A DNA stretch of 63,059 bases, taken from positions 1 through 63,059 of the forward strand of contig JAQXXU010000056.1 of NCBI GenBank assembly GCA_029226225.1, in the 5' to 3' direction. The notes under the pieces were generated by a model. That model saw nothing but the letters and a program-made list of their open reading frames with translations. It was not told the origin of the DNA and searched no databases. Made by a program: the position numbers and the translations under genes. The stretch comes from Lachnospiraceae bacterium. Its GTDB lineage: Bacteria > Bacillota > Clostridia > Lachnospirales > Lachnospiraceae. Positions 15,794-24,663 of this stretch are shown piece by piece (positions within the stretch are counted from its first letter, which is position 1; every line of letters begins with the position of its first letter).

Positions 15794-17161
15794 ATGAAGA
15801 AGAAAATTATCGCAGCTATGCTCTGTGGAGCAATGGCAGTTACCGCATTCGCAGGATGCGGAGCAAAGAATGACAGTGGTTCATCAAGCTCAGGAAAGTC
15901 AGCATCTGGCTCATCATCAGCCAAGGGTTCTGTTTACTACCTGAACTTCAAGCCAGAAGCAGAGGAAGCATGGCAGGCAATCGCAAAGACATATACAGAG
16001 AAGACAGGAGTTCCTGTTAAGGTCGTTACAGCAGCATCTGGTACATATGAGCAGCAGCTCACATCAGAGATGGCAAAGAAAGACGCTCCTACACTTTTCC
16101 AGGTAAACGGACCTGTAGGACTTGCTAACTGGAAAGACTACTGCGACGATATGTCTTCATCAGAGCTTTACAAGCACATGAAGCAGGGTACAGATTCATT
16201 CGTACTGAAGGATGGAGACAAGGTAGACGGTATCGCATACGCTATCGAGACTTACGGAATCATCTATAATAAGACATTACTTGATAAGTACTGCAAGATG
16301 GACGGTGCAAAGGTAAAGAGCGCTGACGAGATCAACTCTTTCGCTAAACTCAAGGAAGTAGCTGATGACATTCAGGCTCATAAGAAAGACTTAGGAGTTG
16401 AAGGCGCTTTCACTTCAGCTGGTATGGATTCATCATCTGACTGGAGATTCAAGACACATCTTGCTAACCTTCCTATCTACTATGAGTACAAGAAGGAGAA
16501 CGAGACTTCTACAGACGCTATAAAGGGTGAGTACCTCGACAACTACAAGCAGATCTGGGATCTCTACATCACAGATTCTACCTGTGATCCGAAGCTCCTT
16601 TCATCAAAGACTATCGATGACGCAAACGCCGAGTTCGGTTCAGGAAAGGCTGTATTCTATCAGAACGGTACCTGGGCTGTAGGCGATGTAACAGGTGACG
16701 GAAAGCTTTCAGAGGATGAGCTCGGAATGCTTCCTATCTACATCGGAGCTGAAGGCGAAGAGAACCAGGGTCTCTGCACAGGTTCTGAGAACTACTGGTG
16801 TGTAAATACCAACGCCAGCGAAGATGACAAGAAAGCCACATATGACTTCCTTAACTGGATGATCACTTCAGATGAAGGCCGTGACGCAATCGCTAACAAG
16901 ATGGGATTTGTAACTCCGTTCGATACCTTCACAGGTGACTATGAGTCAAAGAACCCTCTTATAAAGATTGCTGACCAGTATGTAGCAGATGGCAAGACTC
17001 CTGTATCATGGAACTTCTCAACCATCCCTTCAGAGAACTGGAAGAACGGCGTTGGATCAGCCCTTACAGCTTATGCAGCAGGCACAGGCAAGTGGGATGA
17101 TGTGAAGACAGCATTCGTAGATGGCTGGGCTAAAGAGTACAAGGCAGCCCACGAAAACTAA
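15794..17161 (+). CDS. Maltodextrin-type ABC transporter substrate-binding lipoprotein
   Basis: A 455-residue family 1 extracellular solute-binding protein. The signal peptide ends in the lipobox FAGC (Cys21), followed by a Ser/Gly-rich linker to about residue 47, so the protein is anchored to the outer face of the membrane. Features such as YEQQLTSEMAKKDAPTLFQVNGP, YAIETYGIIYNKTLLDKY and FNWM-type C-terminal helices (DFLNWMITSDEG) are MalE-like. Being first in an operon with MalF/MalG-like permeases and MalQ, it should bind maltodextrins. AAGGAGG lies before the start. Codon use is strongly biased (CTT, TCA, GGA), as expected of a highly expressed gene. Confidence 0.9.
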   Translation: MKKKIIAAMLCGAMAVTAFAGCGAKNDSGSSSSGKSASGSSSAKGSVYYLNFKPEAEEAWQAIAKTYTEKTGVPVKVVTAASGTYEQQLTSEMAKKDAPTLFQVNGPVGLANWKDYCDDMSSSELYKHMKQGTDSFVLKDGDKVDGIAYAIETYGIIYNKTLLDKYCKMDGAKVKSADEINSFAKLKEVADDIQAHKKDLGVEGAFTSAGMDSSSDWRFKTHLANLPIYYEYKKENETSTDAIKGEYLDNYKQIWDLYITDSTCDPKLLSSKTIDDANAEFGSGKAVFYQNGTWAVGDVTGDGKLSEDELGMLPIYIGAEGEENQGLCTGSENYWCVNTNASEDDKKATYDFLNWMITSDEGRDAIANKMGFVTPFDTFTGDYESKNPLIKIADQYVADGKTPVSWNFSTIPSENWKNGVGSALTAYAAGTGKWDDVKTAFVDGWAKEYKAAHEN

Positions 17162-17215
17162 GGTAACCAATTTCTCTTCATAAGTAGACCGGGTTTAACC
17201 TCCTTTTTAAGAATT

Positions 17216-17266
17216 CGGTCGAATGACCGGGCGGATGGCCTGTATAAACGCCATCCGCCCTATTTT
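17216..17266 (+). terminator. Stem-loop between binding-protein and permease genes
   Basis: GGGCGGATGGC (17229-17239) and GCCATCCGCCC (17250-17260) form a perfect 11-base stem followed by TATTTTTA; a 5-base hairpin CGGTC/GACCG (17216-17229) abuts it. As an attenuating terminator or 3' stabiliser it would raise the binding protein over the permeases. Confidence 0.78.
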
Positions 17267-17289
17267 TATCAGAAAGTGAGACAAGACAG

Positions 17290-18132
17290 ATGAAAAGAAC
17301 AGTAAGAAGGGCGTTTCCGTTGTTCGTGCTGCCTACAGTGGCTGCATTTTTCATCGGATTTATAGTCCCGTTCATCTGGGGAGTGTATCTCTCCTTTAAT
17401 AAATTTACAGTCGTAAATAATCTGCACTTCGTCGGTTTTAAAAACTATGTGACGATGTTTAAGGAAGGCGACTTCGGACATTCTCTGTGGTACACGGCAC
17501 TTTTTACGGTCGTAAGTGTCATCACGATAAATGTACTCGCATTCCTTATAGCACTGGCTCTCTGTAAAAAATTCCATGGAACCAGGCTGTTCCGTACCAT
17601 TTTTTTCATGCCGAACCTGATCGGCGGTATCGTTCTCGGATACATCTGGCAGATCATTCTGAATGGTGTGCTCGTTCACTGGAAAGTCACTCTTACTACA
17701 AATGAGTGGTACGGTTTCTGGGGACTTATCATACTGATGAACTGGCAGCAGATAGGTTATATGATGATCATCTACATCGCCGGTATCATGTCAGTTCCAC
17801 AGGATCTGATCGAGTCAGCTATGATCGATGGCGCCGGTTCATGGGAGAGACTCAAGAGCGTTATCATTCCTATCCTCCGCCCGTCGATCACCATCTGTAC
17901 TTTCCTTACACTGACGAACGGCTTCAAACTCTTCGATCAGAACCTCGCTCTTACAGCAGGTAATCCGGGAAAGAAATCTGAGATGCTCGCGCTGAATATC
18001 TACAATACCTTCTATGGCCGTGTAGGTTATCAGGGCGTCGGACAGGCAAAGGCTGTTATATTCACGATACTCGTGGCTATCATAGCATTCGCACAGCTTC
18101 ATTTCACGAGAAGCGGAGAGGAGCAGATGTAA
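17290..18132 (+). CDS. MalF-like sugar ABC permease
   Basis: A 280-residue inner-membrane permease with six hydrophobic segments. The EAA coupling loop is visible as ESAMIDGAGSWERLKSVIIPILRP (about residues 176-199, read in parts SAMIDGAGSWERL and VIIPILRP), which docks with the shared ATPase. It lacks the extra N-terminal helices of enterobacterial MalF, as usual in Firmicutes. No ATPase gene is in the operon, so an MsmK/MalK-type ATPase encoded elsewhere must serve it. The Shine-Dalgarno is weak (GTGAG). Confidence 0.88.
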   Translation: MKRTVRRAFPLFVLPTVAAFFIGFIVPFIWGVYLSFNKFTVVNNLHFVGFKNYVTMFKEGDFGHSLWYTALFTVVSVITINVLAFLIALALCKKFHGTRLFRTIFFMPNLIGGIVLGYIWQIILNGVLVHWKVTLTTNEWYGFWGLIILMNWQQIGYMMIIYIAGIMSVPQDLIESAMIDGAGSWERLKSVIIPILRPSITICTFLTLTNGFKLFDQNLALTAGNPGKKSEMLALNIYNTFYGRVGYQGVGQAKAVIFTILVAIIAFAQLHFTRSGEEQM

Positions 18133-18133
18133 A

Positions 18134-19006
18134 ATGGCTAAGAATAAGAAAAAAAATATCAGTTTCGAACCGCAGGATAAGCCTGTAAAGCATGGCTGGG
18201 TATGGACCTTAGGTTTCGGGATCCTGGCTGTACTTTTCGTAATGCCTATCCTCGTTGTGGTATGGAACTCATTTAAGGAGAAAAGTGCTATCAACCTGAC
18301 ACCGTTCCAGCTTCCTACAAAGGCTACTTTTGTAGGACTAGAGAACTACGTCAGAGGTACTTCACAGATAAATTTTGTCGCAGCTTTCGAAAATACCTTG
18401 ATGATTACGGTATTATCAGTTATATTGATTGTAGTATGCACTTCGATGTGCGGCTGGTATATCGCGAGAGTCAACAGTAAGGGCGCAAACTTCATCTATG
18501 CGCTGTTCGCATTTTCAATGGTCATCCCATTCCAGATGGTAATGTACACCCTGTCAAATGTAGCCCAGAACCTGCATCTGACATCGCCTCTCGGTATTGT
18601 CATCATCTATCTGGGATTCGGCGCAGGTCTTGCGACCTTTATGTTCGTAGGATTTGCGAAGTCGATACCTATAGAGATAGAGGAAGCCGCCATGATCGAT
18701 GGATGCGGAGCCTGCGGCATTTTCTTCAGGATAGTTCTTCCTATCATGAAGCCGACCTATATCACTGTAGCGATACTCGAGTCTATGTGGATCTGGAACG
18801 ACTTCCTTCTTCCATTCCTCGTACTCGATTCTGATTACAGGACTATCCCTATCGCCATCCAGTACCTGAAGGGTGGTTACGGAACTGTAGACTGGGGCGC
18901 CATGATGGCTGTGATCGTACTTTCTATCATCCCTATCATTATTTTCTACGTGATATGCCAGAAGTATATCATAAGTGGAGTTGTGGCAGGAGCTGTTAAA
19001 GGATGA
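18134..19006 (+). CDS. MalG-like sugar ABC permease
   Basis: A 290-residue partner permease with six transmembrane segments after a basic cytoplasmic start (MAKNKKKN). The EAA loop is EEAAMIDGCGACGIFFRIVLP (in parts EEAAMIDGCGACG and FRIVLPIMKP). WIWNDFLLPFLVLD and the closing FYVICQKYIISGVVAGAVKG are characteristic of MalG/CUT1 permeases. It starts one base after the malF-like stop, and its own stop overlaps malQ, so the three are tightly coupled. GAGAGGAG lies about 12 bases upstream. Confidence 0.9.
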   Translation: MAKNKKKNISFEPQDKPVKHGWVWTLGFGILAVLFVMPILVVVWNSFKEKSAINLTPFQLPTKATFVGLENYVRGTSQINFVAAFENTLMITVLSVILIVVCTSMCGWYIARVNSKGANFIYALFAFSMVIPFQMVMYTLSNVAQNLHLTSPLGIVIIYLGFGAGLATFMFVGFAKSIPIEIEEAAMIDGCGACGIFFRIVLPIMKPTYITVAILESMWIWNDFLLPFLVLDSDYRTIPIAIQYLKGGYGTVDWGAMMAVIVLSIIPIIIFYVICQKYIISGVVAGAVKG

Positions 19007-20502
19007 TGAGAAAAGCTGGTATCCTGATGCCTGTGTTTTCCCTGCCGGGACCATATGGCATCGGCTGCTTCTCGAAGGAAGCATACAGATTTATAGATTT
19101 TTTATCGGACGCGGGTCAGTCTTACTGGCAGATCCTCCCGTTGGGCCCTACGAGTTATGGTGATTCGCCGTATCAGTCCTTTTCGACATTTGCCGGGAAT
19201 CCGTATTTCCTGGATCCGGAGACGCTTCGGAAAGAAGGACTGCTGACACGGACTGATCTCCATGAGTACAGGACTTCGCCTGATGAAAAAATAGATTACG
19301 CCTTTCTCTATAAAGAAAGGTTTGCTCTTCTGAGAAAGGCTTTCAGGAATTTTAACACTGATTATCCTGAGTACGAAGAGTACAAAGAAAAAGAATCTGA
19401 CTGGCTGTACGACTATTCACTTTTTATGGCGTTAAAGGACGCACATGACGGCGAGAGCTTCGTCAGCTGGGAAGAAAAATACAGACTCAGAGATGAGCAG
19501 GCGCTGAAGGAATTTGCGGATGAACACACTGACGATATAGAGTTCTACAGCTTTATCCAGTATGAATTCTCATCCCAGTGGGGCACCCTGAAAAAATACG
19601 CGAACGACAAGGGCATTGAGATCATCGGAGATATCCCGATATATGTATCAGCAGACTCTTCGGATGTGTGGTGTGATCCGCGGCTTTTCCAGATGGACGG
19701 TTCAGAGAAACCTGTAGCAGTGGCTGGATGCCCACCTGACGGGTTTTCGGCTGACGGACAGCTCTGGGGCAACCCTCTTTACAGATGGGATTACCATGAG
19801 AAGACAGGTTTTGACTGGTGGATCCGTCGCATCAAAAAATGCACGGAGCTGTACGATGTGATCAGGATCGACCATTTCAGAGGCTTTGACGAGTATTACT
19901 CGATCCCGGCTGGCGATAAGACCGCTGCAAACGGACACTGGGAGCCGGGGCCGGGCATGAAGCTGTTCAATGCGATAAAGGAAGCACTGGGAGATGTGCA
20001 GATCATAGCTGAGGATCTGGGATTCATGACTGATTCTGTCAAAGAACTGGTCAAAGATTCCGGTTTCCCGAATATGAAGGTTCTGGAGTTCGCTTTTGAC
20101 AGCAGGGATTCGTCAAGTGCCGGGACTGCAGATAATGTCTACCTGCCGTTTAACTACGACAGGAACTGTGTGGTATACACTGGAACCCACGATAACGAGA
20201 CTCTCAGAGGATGGCTTTCGAGCATTACTCCGAAGGAACTCTCAAATGTAAAGAACTACCTGGGACTTCCGAAGGATGCAAAGAAGTCAGATATCGTGGA
20301 TCCATTTATAAGAGCAGCTTTAAGCTCAGTCGCTGATCTCTGTGTCATCCCGATGTGGGACTACCTGGGACTTCCGAACTCAGCCCGTATCAACACTCCA
20401 TCCACTGTCGGTGGAAACTGGCAGTGGAGATGTCCGGCAGAGGAGCTCACGAAGCGCCTGGCGAACGACATCGAAAAGAAAACTAAAATCTACGGCCGGT
20501 GA
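19003..20502 (+). CDS. malQ: 4-alpha-glucanotransferase MalQ (GH77)
   Basis: A 499-residue cytoplasmic amylomaltase that disproportionates imported maltodextrins, releasing glucose and longer chains. GH77 motifs: SPYQSFSTFAGNPYFLD, GDIPIYVSADSSDVW, the nucleophile Asp290 in IRIDHFRG, the acid/base Glu337 in IIAEDLG and Asp397 in GTHDNETLRGW. Length is normal for the bacterial enzyme. The start is ATGATG at 19003 or 19006, overlapping the malG-like stop. No phosphorylase or alpha-glucosidase accompanies it here, so the remaining steps must be encoded elsewhere. Confidence 0.97.
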   Translation: MMRKAGILMPVFSLPGPYGIGCFSKEAYRFIDFLSDAGQSYWQILPLGPTSYGDSPYQSFSTFAGNPYFLDPETLRKEGLLTRTDLHEYRTSPDEKIDYAFLYKERFALLRKAFRNFNTDYPEYEEYKEKESDWLYDYSLFMALKDAHDGESFVSWEEKYRLRDEQALKEFADEHTDDIEFYSFIQYEFSSQWGTLKKYANDKGIEIIGDIPIYVSADSSDVWCDPRLFQMDGSEKPVAVAGCPPDGFSADGQLWGNPLYRWDYHEKTGFDWWIRRIKKCTELYDVIRIDHFRGFDEYYSIPAGDKTAANGHWEPGPGMKLFNAIKEALGDVQIIAEDLGFMTDSVKELVKDSGFPNMKVLEFAFDSRDSSSAGTADNVYLPFNYDRNCVVYTGTHDNETLRGWLSSITPKELSNVKNYLGLPKDAKKSDIVDPFIRAALSSVADLCVIPMWDYLGLPNSARINTPSTVGGNWQWRCPAEELTKRLANDIEKKTKIYGR

Positions 20503-20531
20503 TCTTTCACTGACTGAAGCAGGAGGCCCGT

Positions 20532-21554
20532 ATGACGAAACAGCTTACTATAAAGGATATAGCAAAATATTGCGGGGTTGGAGTAAGCACAGTTTCACGT
20601 GCGATAAATGATGACGACGGTATCAGTGAGGAAACAAAAGCACGGGTGCTTGAAGTCGTCAGGAAATTCCACTATGTGCCGAATAACGCCGCAAGGAATA
20701 TCCGTATCAGCGAATCGAATACTATAGCGCTCCTGGTTCGAGGCATCGATAATATATTTTTCCAGTCGATGTTTGACCAGTTCCAGGATGAACTGCTGAA
20801 GGCAGGGTTTGATTTCTGGCTCCATTCAGTCGACGAGCATACGAGTATAGCGAAGGCAGCTGTAGAGCTGGCAAAGGAAAAAAGGCTCAAAGGCGCGATA
20901 ATCCTCGGAGGCCGGATGGAAAATCCTGAGCAGGAACTCGAGCAGCTGAGTGTTCCGTATGTGCTTTGCACAGTGGCGCACAGCATGGATTCGCCGGTTC
21001 CGAAGGTGAACAGCGTCGCTATCGATGATGAAGCCGAGAGCTATAACGCGGTGAAGTACCTGATCGGAAAAGGTCACAGGCGTATAGCCATCGTAACAGG
21101 ACATAAGGACGACCTGGCGGTCGGCGGACAGCGTCTTTCTGGATACAAGAAGGCTCTGACGGAGGCCGGCATTCCGATAGATGAAGAACTGATCGGCTAC
21201 ATGATGACAGACATCACAGAGTTCACGCCTGAGAACGGATACGCAGTCACTAAGGAGCTGCTGCAGAGGACTGATTTTACGGCGCTCTACTGTATCTCGG
21301 ATATGACGGCATTCGGTGCTTATAAGGCTATCTCGGAAGCGGGACTCAGGATACCGGAAGACCTTTCAGTTCTCGGATTCGATGGCATAAGCCTCGGGAA
21401 ATTCATGACTCCGTCGCTTACGAGCGTCGTACAGCCAAGGGAACAGCTCGTGAAATCTTCTGTCGAGCTCCTTAAAAAATCGATAAACGGGGCAAAGAAA
21501 ACGAAACAGCTTATCTACCCTGCACATCTGGTAGAACGTGACTCAGTAGGTTGA
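20532..21554 (+). CDS. LacI family regulator of the maltodextrin operon (MalR-like)
   Basis: A 340-residue repressor. The helix-turn-helix TIKDIAKYCGVGVSTVSRAIN and hinge YVPNNAARNIRIS are at the N-terminus; the effector domain includes GAIILGG, VAIDDEAESYNAVKYLI, HRRIAIVTG and CISDMTAFGAYKA. Its place inside the maltodextrin operon suggests that it binds the CG-centred operators at 15608-15703 and responds to maltose or maltodextrins (inference). AGGAGG is 7 bases before the start. The stop codon is part of the following terminator stem. Confidence 0.9.
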   Translation: MTKQLTIKDIAKYCGVGVSTVSRAINDDDGISEETKARVLEVVRKFHYVPNNAARNIRISESNTIALLVRGIDNIFFQSMFDQFQDELLKAGFDFWLHSVDEHTSIAKAAVELAKEKRLKGAIILGGRMENPEQELEQLSVPYVLCTVAHSMDSPVPKVNSVAIDDEAESYNAVKYLIGKGHRRIAIVTGHKDDLAVGGQRLSGYKKALTEAGIPIDEELIGYMMTDITEFTPENGYAVTKELLQRTDFTALYCISDMTAFGAYKAISEAGLRIPEDLSVLGFDGISLGKFMTPSLTSVVQPREQLVKSSVELLKKSINGAKKTKQLIYPAHLVERDSVG

Positions 21555-21585
21555 AAAAGGGGACAGACCCCTTTTTCAACTTTTT
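21550..21585 (+). terminator. Strong terminator overlapping the MalR-like stop codon
   Basis: GTTGAAAAAGGGG (21550-21562) and CCCCTTTTTCAAC (21568-21580) form a perfect 13-base stem with loop ACAGA, then TTTTT. The stop TGA lies inside the 5' arm. The yesL-like start follows 18 bases later, so that gene depends on read-through or its own start signals. Confidence 0.88.
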
Positions 21586-21602
21586 AGTATGGAGGACCCA
21601 GG

Positions 21603-22346
21603 ATGGCTATTGGCTTAAATCTCGACCCGGAAGGTCCGGTATCATCGAGTCTTACAAAACTCGCAAACATAGCACTGATAAATGTCTGGTTTATCGTATG
21701 CTCGATCCCTGTTTTTACGATAGGGGCTTCCTTTACGGCGATGATGGACGTCGCCTGGCGAATGACTAAGAACCGTGAAGGAACTGGAATTACGAAGGCA
21801 TTTTTTCACGCGTTCAAAGTGAATTTCAAAAAGGGCACGCTGATCTGGCTGATACAGCTCGTTTTTATCGCGCTCCTGTACGTGGATTACAGGCTCATCG
21901 GGCATCAGAAGAACCTGAATGGCGGAGCTGAAATGGCTGCCTATATCGTGTTCGGCGTGCTGGTGCTTATAGTGGCGTTCACTTCCTGGTATTCGCTGAC
22001 ACTTACGGCGATATTTGACAACACTGTCATCCAGACCATAAAAAATGGCTTGCTTATAAGCATTGCGCGTTTTCCGTGGTCTCTGCTGATAGCCTGCTGC
22101 TATCTGTCGCCACTTATCCTCCTGATCGTTCCTGCGAGAACGGCGTTCTTCTGCGTACCGTTCCTGCTTCTGGTATGGTTCGGAGCCGCGGCACTTGGAG
22201 CAGCTTACCTGTTCCGCCACGCGCTTGCGCCATTCCTGCCGGAGGGCTACGACGAGACTCCGGTCGACGAGATCATCCCGGATGAAGACCTTTACCCTGA
22301 CGACTACCCACCATCTCCAGACCCTGATAATAAAAATGACGATTGA
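21603..22346 (+). CDS. DUF624 (YesL-like) membrane protein
   Basis: A 247-residue membrane protein of the YesL/DUF624 family: LTKLANIALINVWFIVCSIPVFTIGASFTAM near the N-terminus (read LTKLANIALINVWF...IPVFTIGA), about five hydrophobic segments and a proline/aspartate-rich cytoplasmic tail (PVDEIIPDEDLYPDDYPPSPDPD). Such proteins accompany CUT1 sugar transporters in Firmicutes; their function is unknown, possibly assembly or regulation of the transporter. ATGGAGGACCCAGG supplies the ribosome binding site. A terminator lies on either side of the gene. Confidence 0.85.
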   Translation: MAIGLNLDPEGPVSSSLTKLANIALINVWFIVCSIPVFTIGASFTAMMDVAWRMTKNREGTGITKAFFHAFKVNFKKGTLIWLIQLVFIALLYVDYRLIGHQKNLNGGAEMAAYIVFGVLVLIVAFTSWYSLTLTAIFDNTVIQTIKNGLLISIARFPWSLLIACCYLSPLILLIVPARTAFFCVPFLLLVWFGAAALGAAYLFRHALAPFLPEGYDETPVDEIIPDEDLYPDDYPPSPDPDNKNDD

Positions 22347-22348
22347 TC

Positions 22349-22384
22349 AAAGCAGCTCTGCGTGATTGCAGAGCTGCTTTTTTG
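22349..22384 (+). terminator. Terminator of the maltodextrin locus
   Basis: AAAGCAGCTCTGC (22349-22361) pairs perfectly with GCAGAGCTGCTTT (22368-22380), loop GTGATT, followed by TTT. Confidence 0.92.
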
Positions 22385-22395
22385 CACAGTCACAG

Positions 22396-22505
22396 GACCC
22401 GCGTGACGGCATGCGCGCATCGCGTTCGGGCTCGCGGCCCCCCAAGTCTATCTCGTTAAGTAGCCGTGACGAACCGCTTCACGACTTGCCGACAGGTAGC
22501 GGGTC
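22396..22505 (+). repeat. GC-rich dispersed repeat, copy 1
   Basis: A roughly 110-base element ending in 7-base inverted termini (GACCCGC at 22396-22402, GCGGGTC at 22499-22505). Its left 42 bases and right 41 bases match copy 2 (30679-30794) at 38 and 37 positions; the centre differs. It contains the palindrome ATGCGCGCAT and is far more GC-rich than its surroundings. The two arms are partly complementary, so the RNA could fold into one long imperfect hairpin. Confidence 0.8.
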
Positions 22506-22568
22506 AGGGACACTACAACTTGTATCTGGGAAACTAGACATGCTTTATACAAAGTGCACAAAAAAGCA

Positions 22569-22597
22569 TTGACAGATTTGTGAAAACTAGCTAGAAT
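22569..22597 (+). promoter_or_regulatory. Promoter of the nucleoside operon
   Basis: Perfect -35 TTGACA (22569-22574), 17-base spacer, -10 TAGAAT (22592-22597), giving a leader of about 105 bases. The leader carries an imperfect hairpin from CCTGATATGA to TCATACAGG (about 22632-22665). Confidence 0.8.
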
Positions 22598-22708
22598 TAC
22601 AATGAATGTGCCAAATGTCCTTTTGAGAATCCTGATATGAAAGTATATTTATATCATACAGGGCAGCATTCGTGCCACCCTTACATTTATAGATGAAAGG
22701 AAAAGTGT

Positions 22709-23497
22709 ATGGTTGATTATACAGAGGGCTCAGGAAAAGAGTACCACATAGGCGTAGGTAAAGGCGAGGTCGGAAAGTACGTTATCCTGCCGGGTGATCC
22801 GAAGAGATGCAAGAAGATCGCAGCATTTTTCGATGATCCGCATTTCGTGGCAGATAACAGAGAGTTCACGACGTACACCGGATACCTCGATGGAGAGATG
22901 GTGAGCGTGACTTCTACAGGAGTCGGCGGACCGTCAGCATCCATAGCCATGGAAGAACTCGTACACTGCGGTGCGGACACTTTTATAAGAGTGGGTACCT
23001 GCGGCGGGATGCAGCTCGATGTCAAGGGCGGTGACTTAGTCATCGCGACCGGAGCCATCAGGATGGAAGGAACGAGCAAGGAGTATGCTCCGATAGAATT
23101 CCCGGCTGTAGCTGATTTTGATGTGACTTACGCATTGAAAAAAGCAGCGGAGAATCTGAAGGAGACATATCATCTCGGAGTAGTCGAGTGCAAGGACGCG
23201 TTCTACGGACAGCATGAGCCGGAGAAAATGCCGGTCGGATATGAGCTGAAGAACAAGTGGGACGCCTGGCTGAAGCTCGGGACACTTGCTTCAGAGATGG
23301 AGTCGGCAGCACTTTTTACAGTGGCAGCCGCCAGAGGAGTCAGATGCGGTTCGTGCTTCCTTGCGATAGCGAACCAGGAAAGAGCCGCCAAGGGTCTTTC
23401 AAACACACAGGTGCATGATACGGAGGGAGCCATCCGTACAGCTGTTGAAGCTATAAGGCTCATGATACAGGCAGAGAAAAACTCTGCCACAGACTGA
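22709..23497 (+). CDS. udp: Uridine phosphorylase
   Basis: A 262-residue NP-I family phosphorylase that splits uridine (and often deoxyuridine) with phosphate to uracil and (deoxy)ribose-1-phosphate. Motifs: [15 protein letters not shown] at the phosphate site, [28 protein letters not shown], the insertion [13 protein letters not shown], and [14 protein letters not shown] at the ribose site. It is the first gene after the promoter at 22569. Chemistry fits the downstream importer and DeoC. Confidence 0.93.
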   Translation: MVDYTEGSGKEYHIGVGKGEVGKYVILPGDPKRCKKIAAFFDDPHFVADNREFTTYTGYLDGEMVSVTSTGVGGPSASIAMEELVHCGADTFIRVGTCGGMQLDVKGGDLVIATGAIRMEGTSKEYAPIEFPAVADFDVTYALKKAAENLKETYHLGVVECKDAFYGQHEPEKMPVGYELKNKWDAWLKLGTLASEMESAALFTVAAARGVRCGSCFLAIANQERAAKGLSNTQVHDTEGAIRTAVEAIRLMIQAEKNSATD

Positions 23498-23524
23498 CAA
23501 ACTAGAATAAGGAGGAATTGTCAG

Positions 23525-24601
23525 ATGAAACTAAAGAGAATTGCAGCACTTGTACTTGCAGGAGTCATGACCCTGTCACTTGCAGCCTGCGGATCAGGAT
23601 CAGCATCAAAGGGCGGCAGCTCAGCATCAGGTTCAGCCAGCTCGGGAAAGACCATTAAGGTCGGTATCGTTACAGATGTCGGCGGTGTAAACGACGGTTC
23701 ATTCAACCAGTCAGCATGGGAAGGACTTCAGAAGGCACAGAAGGACTTCGGTATCGAGGCAAAGTACCTTGAGTCAAAGACAGACGCTGACTATCAGCCG
23801 AACATCGAGACATTCATCGACGGCGGATATGACATGATCATCTGTATCGGATATGCACTTGCAGATGCCCTTAAGACTGAGGCAGAGGCAAATCCGGATC
23901 AGAAGTTCGCTATCGTAGATGATTCATCACTCGCAGATATGGATAATGTCACCTCACTTATGTTCGAGGCAGGACAGTCTTCATACCTCGTAGGTTACGC
24001 AGCAGGACTTACTACTAAGACTAATAACGTAGGTTTCGTACTCGGACAGTCTACAGACATGATGAACGAGTTCGGATTCGGTTACTGTGCAGGTGTCCTT
24101 GACGCCGGAAAAGAAGCTGGAAAGGATATAAAGATCCAGATGGCAAACGCTAACAGCTTCGCGGATACAGCAGCCGGAAAGTCAGCAGCAAACGCCATGA
24201 TCACTGGCGGCGCAGACATCATCTTCCAGGCAGCAGGCGGCACAGGACTTGGTGTTATCGATGCTTGTAAGGAAGCTGGTATCTGGGCTATCGGTGTTGA
24301 CTCTGACCAGAGTTCTATCGCACCGAAGACCATCCTTACTTCAGCCATGAAGAGAGTCGACAACGCTGTTTACGCAGTTGCCAAGGACACAAAGGACGGC
24401 AAGGTTAAGGGTGGAGTTGAGACATTCAGCCTTAAGGACGGCGGTGTAGATATCGCTCCTACTACTGATAACTTAGATCCGGACGTATTAAAGAAAGTTC
24501 AGGATGTAAAGCAGCAGATCATCGATGGAAAGATCACAGTACCTAAGACCAGAGATGAGTTCGAAAAGGCTTACGGCAAGGGAATCTATACTATCAAGTA
24601 A
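23525..24601 (+). CDS. BMP-family nucleoside-binding lipoprotein
   Basis: A 358-residue basic-membrane-protein (PnrA/NupN-like) substrate-binding lipoprotein. The signal peptide ends at the lipobox LAACG (Cys21) with a Ser/Gly linker to about residue 38. Diagnostic stretches: VGIVTDVGGVNDGSFNQSAWEG, DGGYDMIICIGYALADAL, FVLGQSTDMMNEFGFGYCAGV (in part) and IFQAAGGTGLGVIDACKEAGIWAIGVDSDQ (in part), the nucleoside-binding surface of PnrA. It captures purine or pyrimidine nucleosides for the NupOPQ-like transporter 2.5 kb downstream. AAGGAGG precedes the start. Confidence 0.93.
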   Translation: MKLKRIAALVLAGVMTLSLAACGSGSASKGGSSASGSASSGKTIKVGIVTDVGGVNDGSFNQSAWEGLQKAQKDFGIEAKYLESKTDADYQPNIETFIDGGYDMIICIGYALADALKTEAEANPDQKFAIVDDSSLADMDNVTSLMFEAGQSSYLVGYAAGLTTKTNNVGFVLGQSTDMMNEFGFGYCAGVLDAGKEAGKDIKIQMANANSFADTAAGKSAANAMITGGADIIFQAAGGTGLGVIDACKEAGIWAIGVDSDQSSIAPKTILTSAMKRVDNAVYAVAKDTKDGKVKGGVETFSLKDGGVDIAPTTDNLDPDVLKKVQDVKQQIIDGKITVPKTRDEFEKAYGKGIYTIK

Positions 24602-24612
24602 TAAAGTTATCC

Positions 24613-24643
24613 GGGGGCGCTGCCTGCGCAGCGCCTCTTTTTT
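24613..24643 (+). terminator. Stem-loop after the nucleoside-binding protein gene
   Basis: GGCGCTGC (24616-24623) pairs with GCAGCGCC (24628-24635), extended by a G-U and a G-C pair, then TCTTTTTT. As no new promoter is visible before yjjI, it probably acts as a partial terminator. Confidence 0.82.
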
Positions 24644-24663
24644 AGACACAGGAGGTTGTTGCC

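Noticed and set aside
22366-22572. 68-codon ORF across repeat copy 1
   Set aside because: It begins in a terminator tail and runs through the GC-rich repeat; no ribosome binding site and no family features.
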